A stretch of 64,000 nt of DNA from Mycobacterium sp. BK086 (GTDB taxonomy: Bacteria; Actinomycetota; Actinomycetes; Mycobacteriales; Mycobacteriaceae), in the NCBI GenBank assembly GCA_004362315.1, contig SNWL01000005.1, positions 744,001 through 808,000 of the forward strand. Reading direction: 5' to 3'. Every line of letters begins with the position of its first letter. The stretch's first letter is position 1. The position numbers and the translations under genes were made by a program. Of the stretch, positions 29,036 to 37,012 are shown in pieces. The notes beneath the pieces are model-generated. The model was not told the origin of the DNA. It saw nothing but the letters and a program-made list of their open reading frames with translations, and ran no database searches.

Positions 29036-30194
29036 GCACGCGCGCCAGCACCACCGCGACCAATCCGGCGGCGACCACACTGAGCAGCCCGGCGCGCAGC
29101 GACACCGCGTCGGCGACCGCGCCGACCACGATCGGCGAACCCAGGAAGCCGGCGCGCATCAGCCAGCTCAGCACCGTCAACCCGGTGCCGGGACGCAGAC
29201 CGGGAAGCTCGTCGGCGGCATGCATGGCGCCCGGGATCAGGGTGGCTGAGCCGAAACCGGCGGCCGCGAATCCGGCGATGGTGCCGGGCACACCCGGGAA
29301 CGCCAGTGCGGCCGCCATACCCACCGCGATGATCAGTCCCCCGGCACTGGCCACGGCGCGCTGTCCCCACCGGTCGACCATCCGGTCACCGAGCACCCGG
29401 CCGATGAACTGGAAGCCGATCATCGCGACGTACCCGAGCGCGGCGATCGCCGCCGGAGCCGATAGCGAGTTGTGCAGGTACAGCGTGGCCCATGAGCTGC
29501 CCGCGTCCTCGACGACAGCACCCGCGATCGCGATGGCCACCAGCGCGGCCAGCACGAGGTGGACCGATCGAATCGGTGGCCGCGGCTGGTTCCCATGGGG
29601 CGTGGGATCGCCATCGTGGTCGGGACCGGTCAGCAGGAAGCGATACGCGATCACGCAGACCGCAACGAACAGCACGCCCGACACCGCCAGTTGTGCCTCT
29701 CGCGGGATGCCGAGATAGATTGCGCCCGCACCGATGAGGCCACCGAGTACGGCACCGGAGGACCAGACCGCGTGCAGCGAGTTGATGATGAACCGGCCGT
29801 AGGCGCGCTGCACACGCAGGCCGTGCACGTTCTGCGCCACGTCGGTCACCGCGTCGGCCGCTCCCGCGCAGAACAGCGCCGCCGCCAGTGTCACGCCGCT
29901 CGGTGCCAGGCCGGCGGCAAGGACGAACGCGGCGATCAGCACGCTGGTCGTGACCGCGACCACCGAGGAGCGATACCGGCGGATCAGCGCAGCGGCGGTC
30001 GCACCGCTGAGCAGCGCACCGGCCGAGAACGCGGCGACCGCCAGGCCGAAGGCCGTGTTGGACAACCCGAGGTCCGCCTTGATCTCGGGATAACGCGGCA
30101 GCAGGTTGGCGAACAGCGCGCCGTTGGTCAAAAACAGCGCCGCCGTCGCGACCCGGGCCCGGCGGAGTCGCACGTCGAGTTCGGGGGTGCCCAC
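29004..30194 (-). CDS. Major facilitator superfamily transporter
   Basis: A 396-residue permease with twelve predicted TM helices. It starts with TAALFLTNGALFANLLPRYPEI and has ARGININE-bearing loop signatures such as FQFIGRVLGDRMVDRWG. The family (YbjJ-like, inner-membrane MFS) exports or takes up small solutes. I set the start at GTG 30194 (VGTPELDVRL); the frame stays open for another 105 codons upstream, but that region is antisense to malQ. No clear ribosome site precedes the GTG. The stop lies inside the convergent SMR gene. Confidence 0.85.
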   Translation of the reverse strand: MGTPELDVRLRRARVATAALFLTNGALFANLLPRYPEIKADLGLSNTAFGLAVAAFSAGALLSGATAAALIRRYRSSVVAVTTSVLIAAFVLAAGLAPSGVTLAAALFCAGAADAVTDVAQNVHGLRVQRAYGRFIINSLHAVWSSGAVLGGLIGAGAIYLGIPREAQLAVSGVLFVAVCVIAYRFLLTGPDHDGDPTPHGNQPRPPIRSVHLVLAALVAIAIAGAVVEDAGSSWATLYLHNSLSAPAAIAALGYVAMIGFQFIGRVLGDRMVDRWGQRAVASAGGLIIAVGMAAALAFPGVPGTIAGFAAAGFGSATLIPGAMHAADELPGLRPGTGLTVLSWLMRAGFLGSPIVVGAVADAVSLRAGLLSVVAAGLVAVVLARVLSPRSQSVRS

Positions 30195-30203
30195 GTGAGG
30201 CGA

Positions 30204-30217
30204 GGTTACGGGTAACC
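30204..30217. promoter_or_regulatory. Inverted repeat GGTTAC-GG-GTAACC between MFS and malQ
   Basis: A 6-bp palindrome with a 2-bp centre sits in the 30-base space between the divergent MFS and malQ starts. It is so close to both starts that a bound protein would block both. GGGTAACC is shared with the palindrome at 28282-28297. The identity of the binding protein is unknown. Confidence 0.45.
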
Positions 30218-30224
30218 AAGCAAG

Positions 30225-32366
30225 ATGACAGCCATGACTGACGCGTCGCTGGCCGAACTCGCCCACCGATTCGGCGTGGCCACCGAGTATCACGACTGGA
30301 CGGGACGGCTCGAGGCGGTCGACGAGGCGACGCTGGTGGCGGTGCTGGGCGCACTCGGCATCGACGCCGGCTCCGAAGAGGGCCGGGCAGCGGCACTTTC
30401 GGCCGAGGACACCCGGTACTGGTCGCGGTCGCTGCCGCCGACGATCATCGGCCGCGCCGCGACCGAGACGTCGTTCTGGGTTCACGTCAACCACGGCGAT
30501 CCGGCGCACGTGTGGGTTCGGCTCGAAGACGGCACGGTCCGCACCGGTGTGCGGCAGACCGACAACTGGACGCCACCGTTCAACCTGGACGGCCGGATGG
30601 TGGGTGAGGCGACGTTCGTCCTGCCTGCGGATCTACCGCTGGGCTATCACCAGGTGCATCTGCGCTCCGGTGGCCAGGAGACGAGCACGCCGCTGATCAT
30701 CACCCCGGCGTGGTTGGGGCTGCCGCCGCGACTGGGCGCCCGCCGGACCTGGGGGTTGGCCACCCAGCTGTACAGCGTGCGCTCGAAGAACTCCTGGGGC
30801 GTCGGGGATCTCGGCGATCTCGCCGACCTCGCGGTGTGGGCAGGTGCGCGTCATGGCGCCGGCTACATCCTGGTGAACCCACTTCATGCGGCCGCGCCCA
30901 CCCAACCGATGGAACCCTCCCCCTACCTGCCGACCTCGAGGCGGTTCACCAATCCGCTATACCTGCGGGTCGAGTCGGTCCCCGAATTCGCGTTCCTGCC
31001 CAAACGCGGCCGGGTGTGGAAACTGCGCGCGGCCATCCAGGGGCGTGCCCGCAAGGTCGACACGATCGACCGCGATTCCTCGTGGGCAGCCAAACGCATT
31101 GCGCTGAAAGCGATTTACCGTGTACCCAGGTCGGCGGGGCGTCAGCTGGCATTCGACGCCTTCAAGGAGCGCGAAGGCCGGGCTCTCGACGACTTCGCCA
31201 CCTGGTCGGCGTTGGCCGAGAAGCACGGCGGCAACTGGCACGAGTGGCCCAAGACGCTGCGGCACCCGGGCAGCCCCGAGGTGCTCGCCTTCGCGCAGCG
31301 GCACAGCTCGGCGGTCGACTTCCACCGCTGGCTGCAATGGCAGCTCGACGATCAGCTCGCCGCCGCCCAGTCTCAGGCGGTCCGGACCGGGATGGCGCTG
31401 GGCATCATGCACGACCTGGCGGTCGGGGTGCATCCCGACGGCGCCGACGCCTGGGCCTTGCAGGATGTGCTCGCACTCGGGGTCACCGCGGGCGCGCCGC
31501 CGGACGAGTTCAACCAGCTGGGGCAGAACTGGTCACAACCGCCGTGGCGTCCCGATCAACTGGAAGAGCTTGGCTACCAACCGTTCCGGGAGCTGATCCA
31601 GGCGATCCTGCGGCATGCGGGTGGGGTCCGGATCGATCACATCATCGGGTTGTTCCGGTTGTGGTGGATTCCCGCGGGCGCATCGCCGACCAAGGGCACT
31701 TACGTGCGCTACAACCATGACGCGATGATCGGGATCGTCGCGCTCGAGGCCTATCGGGCCGGGGCCGTCGTCGTCGGCGAGGATCTGGGCACCGTCGAGC
31801 CATGGGTCCGTGACTATCTGCGGGCGCGAGGGGTGCTGGGGACGTCGATCCTGTGGTTCGAGCTGGATCGTGACGGGGGCGGCGGCCCGCTACCTGCCGA
31901 GCGGTGGCGCGAGCTGTGCCTGTCCTCGGTGACCACCCACGACTTGCCGCCGACGCCCGGCTATCTGGCCGGTGAGCATGTCCGGCTGCGCGACGAGCTG
32001 GGCTTGCTGACCCGGTCCGCCGAGGACGAGCTTGCCGACGACCGCGCCGAGCAGGCAGCCTGGATGGCCGAACTGCGCCGGGTCGGTCTGCTCGGTGCGG
32101 ATCCCGACGAGGAGCAGGTGATCCTGGGCCTGTACCGCTATCTGGCCCGCACACCGTCGCGGTTGTTGGCACTTGCACTGCCGGACGCCGTGGGCGACAA
32201 GCGCACCCAGAATCAGCCGGGCACCACCGACGAGTATCCCAACTGGCGGGTTCCGCTGACCGGGCCGGACGGCGCCCCCATGCTGCTGGAGGACGTGCTG
32301 ACCGATCCGCGGGCCGCGAGACTGGCGGCCGCACTGCACGCGGCCACAGTGCCACGCCCGGAGTAG
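30225..32366 (+). CDS. malQ: 4-alpha-glucanotransferase (amylomaltase)
   Basis: A 713-residue GH77 enzyme that transfers maltooligosaccharyl units in glycogen and maltodextrin metabolism. Catalytic features are the Asp nucleophile in GVRIDHIIGLFRLWW near residue 472, the Glu acid/base in VVVGEDLGTVEP near 520, and VTTHDLPPTPGYLAGEH near 570. The N-terminal 150 residues form the extra beta-domain seen in actinobacterial MalQ. Two ATG codons three apart could start it. The NUDIX gene follows after two bases. Confidence 0.95.
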   Translation: MTAMTDASLAELAHRFGVATEYHDWTGRLEAVDEATLVAVLGALGIDAGSEEGRAAALSAEDTRYWSRSLPPTIIGRAATETSFWVHVNHGDPAHVWVRLEDGTVRTGVRQTDNWTPPFNLDGRMVGEATFVLPADLPLGYHQVHLRSGGQETSTPLIITPAWLGLPPRLGARRTWGLATQLYSVRSKNSWGVGDLGDLADLAVWAGARHGAGYILVNPLHAAAPTQPMEPSPYLPTSRRFTNPLYLRVESVPEFAFLPKRGRVWKLRAAIQGRARKVDTIDRDSSWAAKRIALKAIYRVPRSAGRQLAFDAFKEREGRALDDFATWSALAEKHGGNWHEWPKTLRHPGSPEVLAFAQRHSSAVDFHRWLQWQLDDQLAAAQSQAVRTGMALGIMHDLAVGVHPDGADAWALQDVLALGVTAGAPPDEFNQLGQNWSQPPWRPDQLEELGYQPFRELIQAILRHAGGVRIDHIIGLFRLWWIPAGASPTKGTYVRYNHDAMIGIVALEAYRAGAVVVGEDLGTVEPWVRDYLRARGVLGTSILWFELDRDGGGGPLPAERWRELCLSSVTTHDLPPTPGYLAGEHVRLRDELGLLTRSAEDELADDRAEQAAWMAELRRVGLLGADPDEEQVILGLYRYLARTPSRLLALALPDAVGDKRTQNQPGTTDEYPNWRVPLTGPDGAPMLLEDVLTDPRAARLAAALHAATVPRPE

Positions 32367-32368
32367 CG

Positions 32369-32863
32369 ATGCCGAAATACAGTGCGGGCGTGCTGTTGTA
32401 CCGGATCACCGACGGCGTCGCCGAGGTGTTGATCGGCCATCCGGGTGGCCCGTTCTGGGCGCGTAAGGACGACGGTGCGTGGTCGATTCCCAAGGGTGAG
32501 TACGAGCCCGATGACGATCCATGGGCGGCGGCGCAACGTGAGTTCGCCGAGGAGCTGGGCTGCGCGCTGCCCGATGGTCCCCGGCTGGCGTTCGATCCGG
32601 TCAAGCAGCCGAGCGGCAAGGTGCTGACGGTGTTCGCCGTCGGCGCCGACCTCGACGTGGCCGACGCGCACAGCAACACCTTCACACTCGAATGGCCGAA
32701 AGGGTCGGGGCGGCTGCAGGAATTCCCCGAACTGGACCGGGTCGGTTGGTTTCCGGTGGCGCAGGCGCGCCGGAAACTGCTCAAGGGCCACGTGGTGTTC
32801 CTGGACCTGCTGATGGCTCATCTGGCGGGACCGGGCGAAGGCGACGCAGACCCGGAGGGTTAG
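32369..32863 (+). CDS. NUDIX hydrolase
   Basis: A 164-residue NUDIX-fold protein. The Nudix helix AQREFAEELGC carries the REXXEE metal-binding glutamates, and the loop starts PKGEYEPDDDPW. The position usually filled by Glu in GX5E appears as Asp, which is a mild deviation. KVLTVFAVGADLDVADAHSN and the start MPKYSAGVLLYRITDG match a mycobacterial subgroup. Substrates of the family are nucleoside diphosphates linked to other groups. It is two bases downstream of malQ, so it is co-transcribed. Confidence 0.88.
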   Translation: MPKYSAGVLLYRITDGVAEVLIGHPGGPFWARKDDGAWSIPKGEYEPDDDPWAAAQREFAEELGCALPDGPRLAFDPVKQPSGKVLTVFAVGADLDVADAHSNTFTLEWPKGSGRLQEFPELDRVGWFPVAQARRKLLKGHVVFLDLLMAHLAGPGEGDADPEG

Positions 32864-32872
32864 CCTCACGAC

Positions 32873-33754
32873 GTGAAGGTCGCCGTCGTCGCTCCGATCG
32901 GAGCCGGGGTCACCGCGGACCCCCTGTGGATGGGCGAGTTCGCCCGCCATCTCGAAGCCTGTGGCTTCGAATCGATTGTGATGGCCGAGCACACCGTCCT
33001 GGTGACCCGCTACTCGAGTGTGTATCCCTACGATCCGTCGGGGCGGGTCGAGGTGGCCCCGGAGTGCCCGGTGCCCGATCCGCTGGAGCTGTTGGCGTTT
33101 CTGGCCGGTCAGACCACCACACTCGGGCTGGCCACCGGTGTGCTGGTGTTGCCCAACCACCATCCGGTGATGCTTGCCAAGCGGGCAGCGAGCATCGACG
33201 TGATCTCCGGTGGGCGGCTGCGACTCTGCGTGGGTGTCGGATGGCTGCGTGAGGAGATCGAAGCCTGCGGAGCGGATTTCGACACCCGGGGCCGGCGCGC
33301 CGACGAGCAGATCCACGTGCTGCGGCAGCTATGGGCCGACCATCCCGACGGAGTCAGCCACCACGGCGAATTCTACGACTTCGACGATGCGATGTGCTAT
33401 CCGAAACCCATTGCCGCACAGGGTGTGCCGGTCCACATCGGCGGACACAGCCGCGCGGCGGCACGCCGGGCCGGACGGCTGGGCGACGGTTTCCAGCCAC
33501 TCGGGGTGGGCGGCAGCGAGCTGGCCACCCTGGTCGAGGTGATGCGGGTGGCCGCCGAAGACGCCGGCCGTGACCCGGATTCCCTCGAATTGTCGCTGGG
33601 CCATCTGGTCACCAAGGTCGACGCCGACCGTGCCGGGCGACTGGCCGAGGTCGGCGCCGATCGCTTGGTGCTGGGGATGCCCTCGGTCACCGATATCACT
33701 GAGGCCAAGGACATCCTTTCAGCCTGCGCGCAGCGACTGGGCTTGTCGCCGTGA
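32873..33754 (+). CDS. LLM-class F420-dependent oxidoreductase
   Basis: A 293-residue TIM-barrel protein of the luciferase-like monooxygenase family. Family landmarks are MAEHTVLVT, QTTTLGLATGVLVLPNHHPVMLAKRAASIDVISGGRL and VGVGWLREEIEACGADF, plus GVPVHIGGHSRAAARRAGRLGDG. Mycobacterial members with this pattern usually use F420. It starts at GTG, nine bases after the NUDIX stop. The stop shares GTGA with the SnoaL-like gene. The substrate is unknown. Confidence 0.9.
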   Translation: MKVAVVAPIGAGVTADPLWMGEFARHLEACGFESIVMAEHTVLVTRYSSVYPYDPSGRVEVAPECPVPDPLELLAFLAGQTTTLGLATGVLVLPNHHPVMLAKRAASIDVISGGRLRLCVGVGWLREEIEACGADFDTRGRRADEQIHVLRQLWADHPDGVSHHGEFYDFDDAMCYPKPIAAQGVPVHIGGHSRAAARRAGRLGDGFQPLGVGGSELATLVEVMRVAAEDAGRDPDSLELSLGHLVTKVDADRAGRLAEVGADRLVLGMPSVTDITEAKDILSACAQRLGLSP

Positions 33755-34206
33755 CACTTTCGGTGTCGGATCGCCTGGCGCTGTCGGATCTGGTGCATCG
33801 CTATGCCGCCGCGGTCGACGACCGGGATATCGCGACGGCCCTCGGATTGTTCGTCGATGAGGGCGAATTGGTGCTGCCCGAGCCGCCCGACGTGCTGACG
33901 CCGGTAAGCCACCATCGCGGGCCCGACGAGGTCGGGGCCGCGCTGGCGGCCGCGACCACGGTGGGGCGCACGCATCACGCCATCGACTCCGAGGTCTACT
34001 CCCCTGGCGCGAATCCCGATGTGGCGCAGGGACGTATCGCGGCAACCGCACACCATTGGAGCCGCCGCGACGAGGGCATCGTCGACCTGGTTTGGTATCT
34101 GCGCTACGACGACGAGTACGTACGCTCGGATTCGGTGTGGCTGCTGGCGCGGCGTGCCTTGACAATCGACGCGATCGAGACGCGCCCCACCCGCCGCCTG
34201 CGCTAG
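33751..34206 (+). CDS. SnoaL-like / NTF2-fold protein
   Basis: A 151-residue protein with the alpha+beta cone pattern of SnoaL_4 proteins: helices in DRLALSDLVHRYAAAVDDRDIATALGLFVDEGELVL, then HHRGPDEVGAALAAA and beta strands. Members include ketosteroid isomerase-like and dehydratase-like enzymes; Asp and His candidates are present, but no reaction can be assigned. It starts at GTG overlapping the LLM gene's TGA, so it likely works with that oxidoreductase. Confidence 0.83.
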   Translation: MTLSVSDRLALSDLVHRYAAAVDDRDIATALGLFVDEGELVLPEPPDVLTPVSHHRGPDEVGAALAAATTVGRTHHAIDSEVYSPGANPDVAQGRIAATAHHWSRRDEGIVDLVWYLRYDDEYVRSDSVWLLARRALTIDAIETRPTRRLR

Positions 34207-34308
34207 GGGTTTCGCCAAGGCGCGGAATGGTTTTCCACAGATCCCGGTTCATCCACAGGCCCGGCTGGACGCGCGGAATCTGTCGGCGGAGCGGCATAGA
34301 ATTCGAAC

Positions 34309-35589
34309 ATGAGTTCGATCGATGTGGCGTTGGATGCGCTCGATGCCGCGGTCGAACTTGTGAGTGCTGCCGATGTTGGAGACCTGCCCGCGCCGCAGCG
34401 GTTCGCAGCGTTGGAACGGCTCGAGAACGCGATCCGTCGGCAGGTCGCCACGGCTCACAGCCAGACCACGCGGTTGGAGCGCTACGAGGGGTGCCCGCCG
34501 ATTCCGATCGTGCTGGCTGATGTGCTGCGGATCAGCCGTAGTGCGGCCAAGCGCCGGGTTCGGGATGCCGAACAACTCACGGCACGCGCCACGTTGACCG
34601 GGGAGTCGTTGCCGGCTCTGCTCCCCGAAACCGGCAGGGCGTGGGCGGCCGGCGATCTCGACATCGAACATGTACGGGTCATTCAGAAGTTCTTCCGCGA
34701 TGTGCCCGACCATGTCGGGCCGGTCGAGGTGGAGAAAGCTGAACGGACGCTGGCGCAGCATGCCCGCACGATGCGGCCCGATCAGCTGGAGAAGATCGCC
34801 GACCGGCTGGCCACCCACCTCAACCCCGACGGAACATTCTCCGACGAAGACCGGGCCCGCAAGCGCGGTTTCCAATGGTGCGGGGGCCAACGGCCCGACG
34901 GCACGAGCGTCGCAAAGCTGATCGCTGATCCGATGTTGCGAGCCCAGCTGGACGCTTGGTTCGCGAAGTTCGCCGCACCGCAGCCCGAAGATCTACGCAG
35001 TCATGCCCAACGCCAACACGACGCCTTGGCCCAGTTGGTACGTAGCCGCCTCGGCGATCCGAAACTCGGCCAGCACAACGGTCTTCCCGTCACCATGATC
35101 GTCACCACCACCTTGCAAGACCTGCAGGCCGGAGCCGGTCAGGCCGTCACCGCCGGCGGAACCTTGATTCCCATGACGGATCTGATCCGCGCGGCCACGC
35201 CCTCCTACAACTACCTGGCGGTGTTCGACGGCGTCACCGGCCAATCGCTGTGGCTGGGTCGCAGCAAGCGACTGGCCTCAGCCGATCAGCGAATCATGCT
35301 GCTGGCCAAATACCGTGGCTGCACCGCGCCGGGCTGCACCGTCAACGGCTACAACAGCCAAGTGCATCACGCCACCACAGACTGGAAACACGGCGGCACC
35401 ACCGACATCGACCACCTCACCCTGGCCTGCAAATGCGACAACCTGTTGGTCGAGAACGACGGGTGGGACACCCGCCAACTCGAAGACGGCCAAACTGAAT
35501 GGATACCACCGTCCGACGTCCCGATGCGCGGGGGCACCAACGACTACCACCACCCAGAACGCTTGCTGGGCGACGAAGACGATCCGTGA
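34309..35589 (+). CDS. DUF222-HNH endonuclease-like protein (13E12 repeat family)
   Basis: A 426-residue protein. DUF222 occupies roughly residues 20-300, and an HNH module lies at the C-terminus: YRGCTAPGCTVNGYNSQVHH, then DWKHGGTTDIDHLTLACKCDN, with two Cys pairs and HH/H metal ligands. Such genes are multi-copy in mycobacteria (REP13E12 family) and are sometimes linked to phage insertion sites or recombination, but their activity is largely untested. It stands alone in its orientation between the LLM-SnoaL genes and the convergent MscS gene (7-nt gap). Confidence 0.88.
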   Translation: MSSIDVALDALDAAVELVSAADVGDLPAPQRFAALERLENAIRRQVATAHSQTTRLERYEGCPPIPIVLADVLRISRSAAKRRVRDAEQLTARATLTGESLPALLPETGRAWAAGDLDIEHVRVIQKFFRDVPDHVGPVEVEKAERTLAQHARTMRPDQLEKIADRLATHLNPDGTFSDEDRARKRGFQWCGGQRPDGTSVAKLIADPMLRAQLDAWFAKFAAPQPEDLRSHAQRQHDALAQLVRSRLGDPKLGQHNGLPVTMIVTTTLQDLQAGAGQAVTAGGTLIPMTDLIRAATPSYNYLAVFDGVTGQSLWLGRSKRLASADQRIMLLAKYRGCTAPGCTVNGYNSQVHHATTDWKHGGTTDIDHLTLACKCDNLLVENDGWDTRQLEDGQTEWIPPSDVPMRGGTNDYHHPERLLGDEDDP

Positions 35590-35596
35590 AATTGCC

Positions 35597-37012
35597 CTAA
35601 CGCACGCCGGCAGCCGCTTCGGCCAGCGCATCGGTCGCGGCCTTGCGGCGCATCTCTATGACATCGCCGATCTGCCGCGCCAGTCGGGCATTTCCCTGCA
35701 CCACCGCATTCATGGCATCGCGCGGCACCGACACGATCGTCGTGTCGGTCAGCGCCACCACACCGGTGATCATCCGCTGCCGCGTCAGCGACGTTCCCCC
35801 GATGTAGTCGCCCACCCCAAGGTGACCCAGCGACAGCTCCCGGCCGTCCTCGGCATAGACGATCATCTCCACCGACCCCGCCGTGATGAAGCAGACCGCG
35901 TCGGGAACGGAGTTGACCGGCTGAATGATCTCGCCCTCGGCATAGAGCAACTGGCGGCTCGCCGTGGACATGGCCGCGGCAGCCTCGGATCCCAGCCCGA
36001 GCGCGGCCGCAACCCGGTGCACCGCGGCGTCGACGTAGGCCGCGGCGGCGTCAGGATCAGGGTTCGCCTCGTCCAGGTGCAGCCCGGCTCGCTGCGCGGC
36101 ATACCAGGCGCGGTGCAGCAGTAGCGCTTTGGTGCGCCCCTCGTCGGCCGGTGAGGCGATCGGCACCGACACCTTGTACCGGGCCTCCCCCAGCGCCACC
36201 ACCTTGGCCGGTGAATTCGCCAGCCGGGTCGGCAAACCGGCGGCCACCGTCATCAGCGCCGCCGCCACCGCACCAGGCGGGTCGTCCGGGCCGAACGCCA
36301 GCTCCGCGGCCGCCTGATACGCCGCGCCCTGCACCCGGCTGAGGTTGGTGAACGATCCGGTGGCCAGCATCGCGTTCGGCACGATCTGGATCCCGTTGCC
36401 GGTGTCGATGTGCGCGGCGCGCCAGTTCACTTCGACCACACGGCCTTTGGCCGCAGACGTGTTCAGCCAGTCGCCGATGCGGAACGGCTGCTCGAACAAC
36501 AGCAGCAGGCCCGCGATGACCGGACCGACGGCGGTCTGGACCGCGAGGCCGATCACGATCGACGTCACGCCCACCGCGGCGATGAGCCCACCGATGTTGG
36601 CCCCCCACACCCACGACAGCAGCAGGCCGACGCCCAGGATTATCAGCACCAGTCGGCCCAGGTCGATGAAGATGCCGGGCAGACGTTCTCGCCAGCTCCC
36701 CGCCCGAGCCGTCCCGAACAGCGCGGCGTTGGCCCCCGACAACAGCAGCAGCATGATCAGGAACCCGAACGCCGTCGCCGCGATCTTCGACCAGGTGGCG
36801 TCGACGTCAGCCTGTTCCAGCTGGGCGATCAGCAAGTACACCGCGCAGGCCGGTAGCACCCAGTTCCGCAGCAGAGCAACGGGTTTCGTGTATGAGCTGC
36901 CCCGCCGCGCCAGCACCCCGTGCAGCTCGTTGAGCAACAGCAGCGCCAGCGGCAACCCGACGATGACGCCGAGCGCCGGCCAGAACCAGGGTTGCGCGAT
37001 CAGCGTATTCAT
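35597..37012 (-). CDS. MscS-type channel with C-terminal cyclic-nucleotide-binding domain (Rv2434c-like)
   Basis: A 471-residue protein. Four or five TM helices (residues 5-160) lead into the MscS core, SIVIGLAVQTAVGPVIAGLL then EQPFRIGDWL and IQIVPNAML. A CNMP-binding fold covers about 335-445 (FITAGSVEMIVYAEDGRELS, then GDYIGGTSL). The phosphate-binding cassette lacks the usual Glu of GE(L/I) (here Gly-Gly) and the Arg of PRAAT (here Met-Ile-Thr). The ATG overlaps the cyclase stop (ATGA). The layout is like Rv2434c/Rv2435c. An ion-flux or osmotic role gated by a nucleotide is the family idea, but ligand binding is doubtful. Confidence 0.88.
   Translation of the reverse strand: MNTLIAQPWFWPALGVIVGLPLALLLLNELHGVLARRGSSYTKPVALLRNWVLPACAVYLLIAQLEQADVDATWSKIAATAFGFLIMLLLLSGANAALFGTARAGSWRERLPGIFIDLGRLVLIILGVGLLLSWVWGANIGGLIAAVGVTSIVIGLAVQTAVGPVIAGLLLLFEQPFRIGDWLNTSAAKGRVVEVNWRAAHIDTGNGIQIVPNAMLATGSFTNLSRVQGAAYQAAAELAFGPDDPPGAVAAALMTVAAGLPTRLANSPAKVVALGEARYKVSVPIASPADEGRTKALLLHRAWYAAQRAGLHLDEANPDPDAAAAYVDAAVHRVAAALGLGSEAAAAMSTASRQLLYAEGEIIQPVNSVPDAVCFITAGSVEMIVYAEDGRELSLGHLGVGDYIGGTSLTRQRMITGVVALTDTTIVSVPRDAMNAVVQGNARLARQIGDVIEMRRKAATDALAEAAAGVR

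Noticed and set aside
34309..35589. Insertion sequence or transposase-type element at the DUF222-HNH gene
   Set aside because: No flanking inverted repeats, target duplications or transposase domain are visible. It is kept as a stand-alone DUF222-HNH gene.
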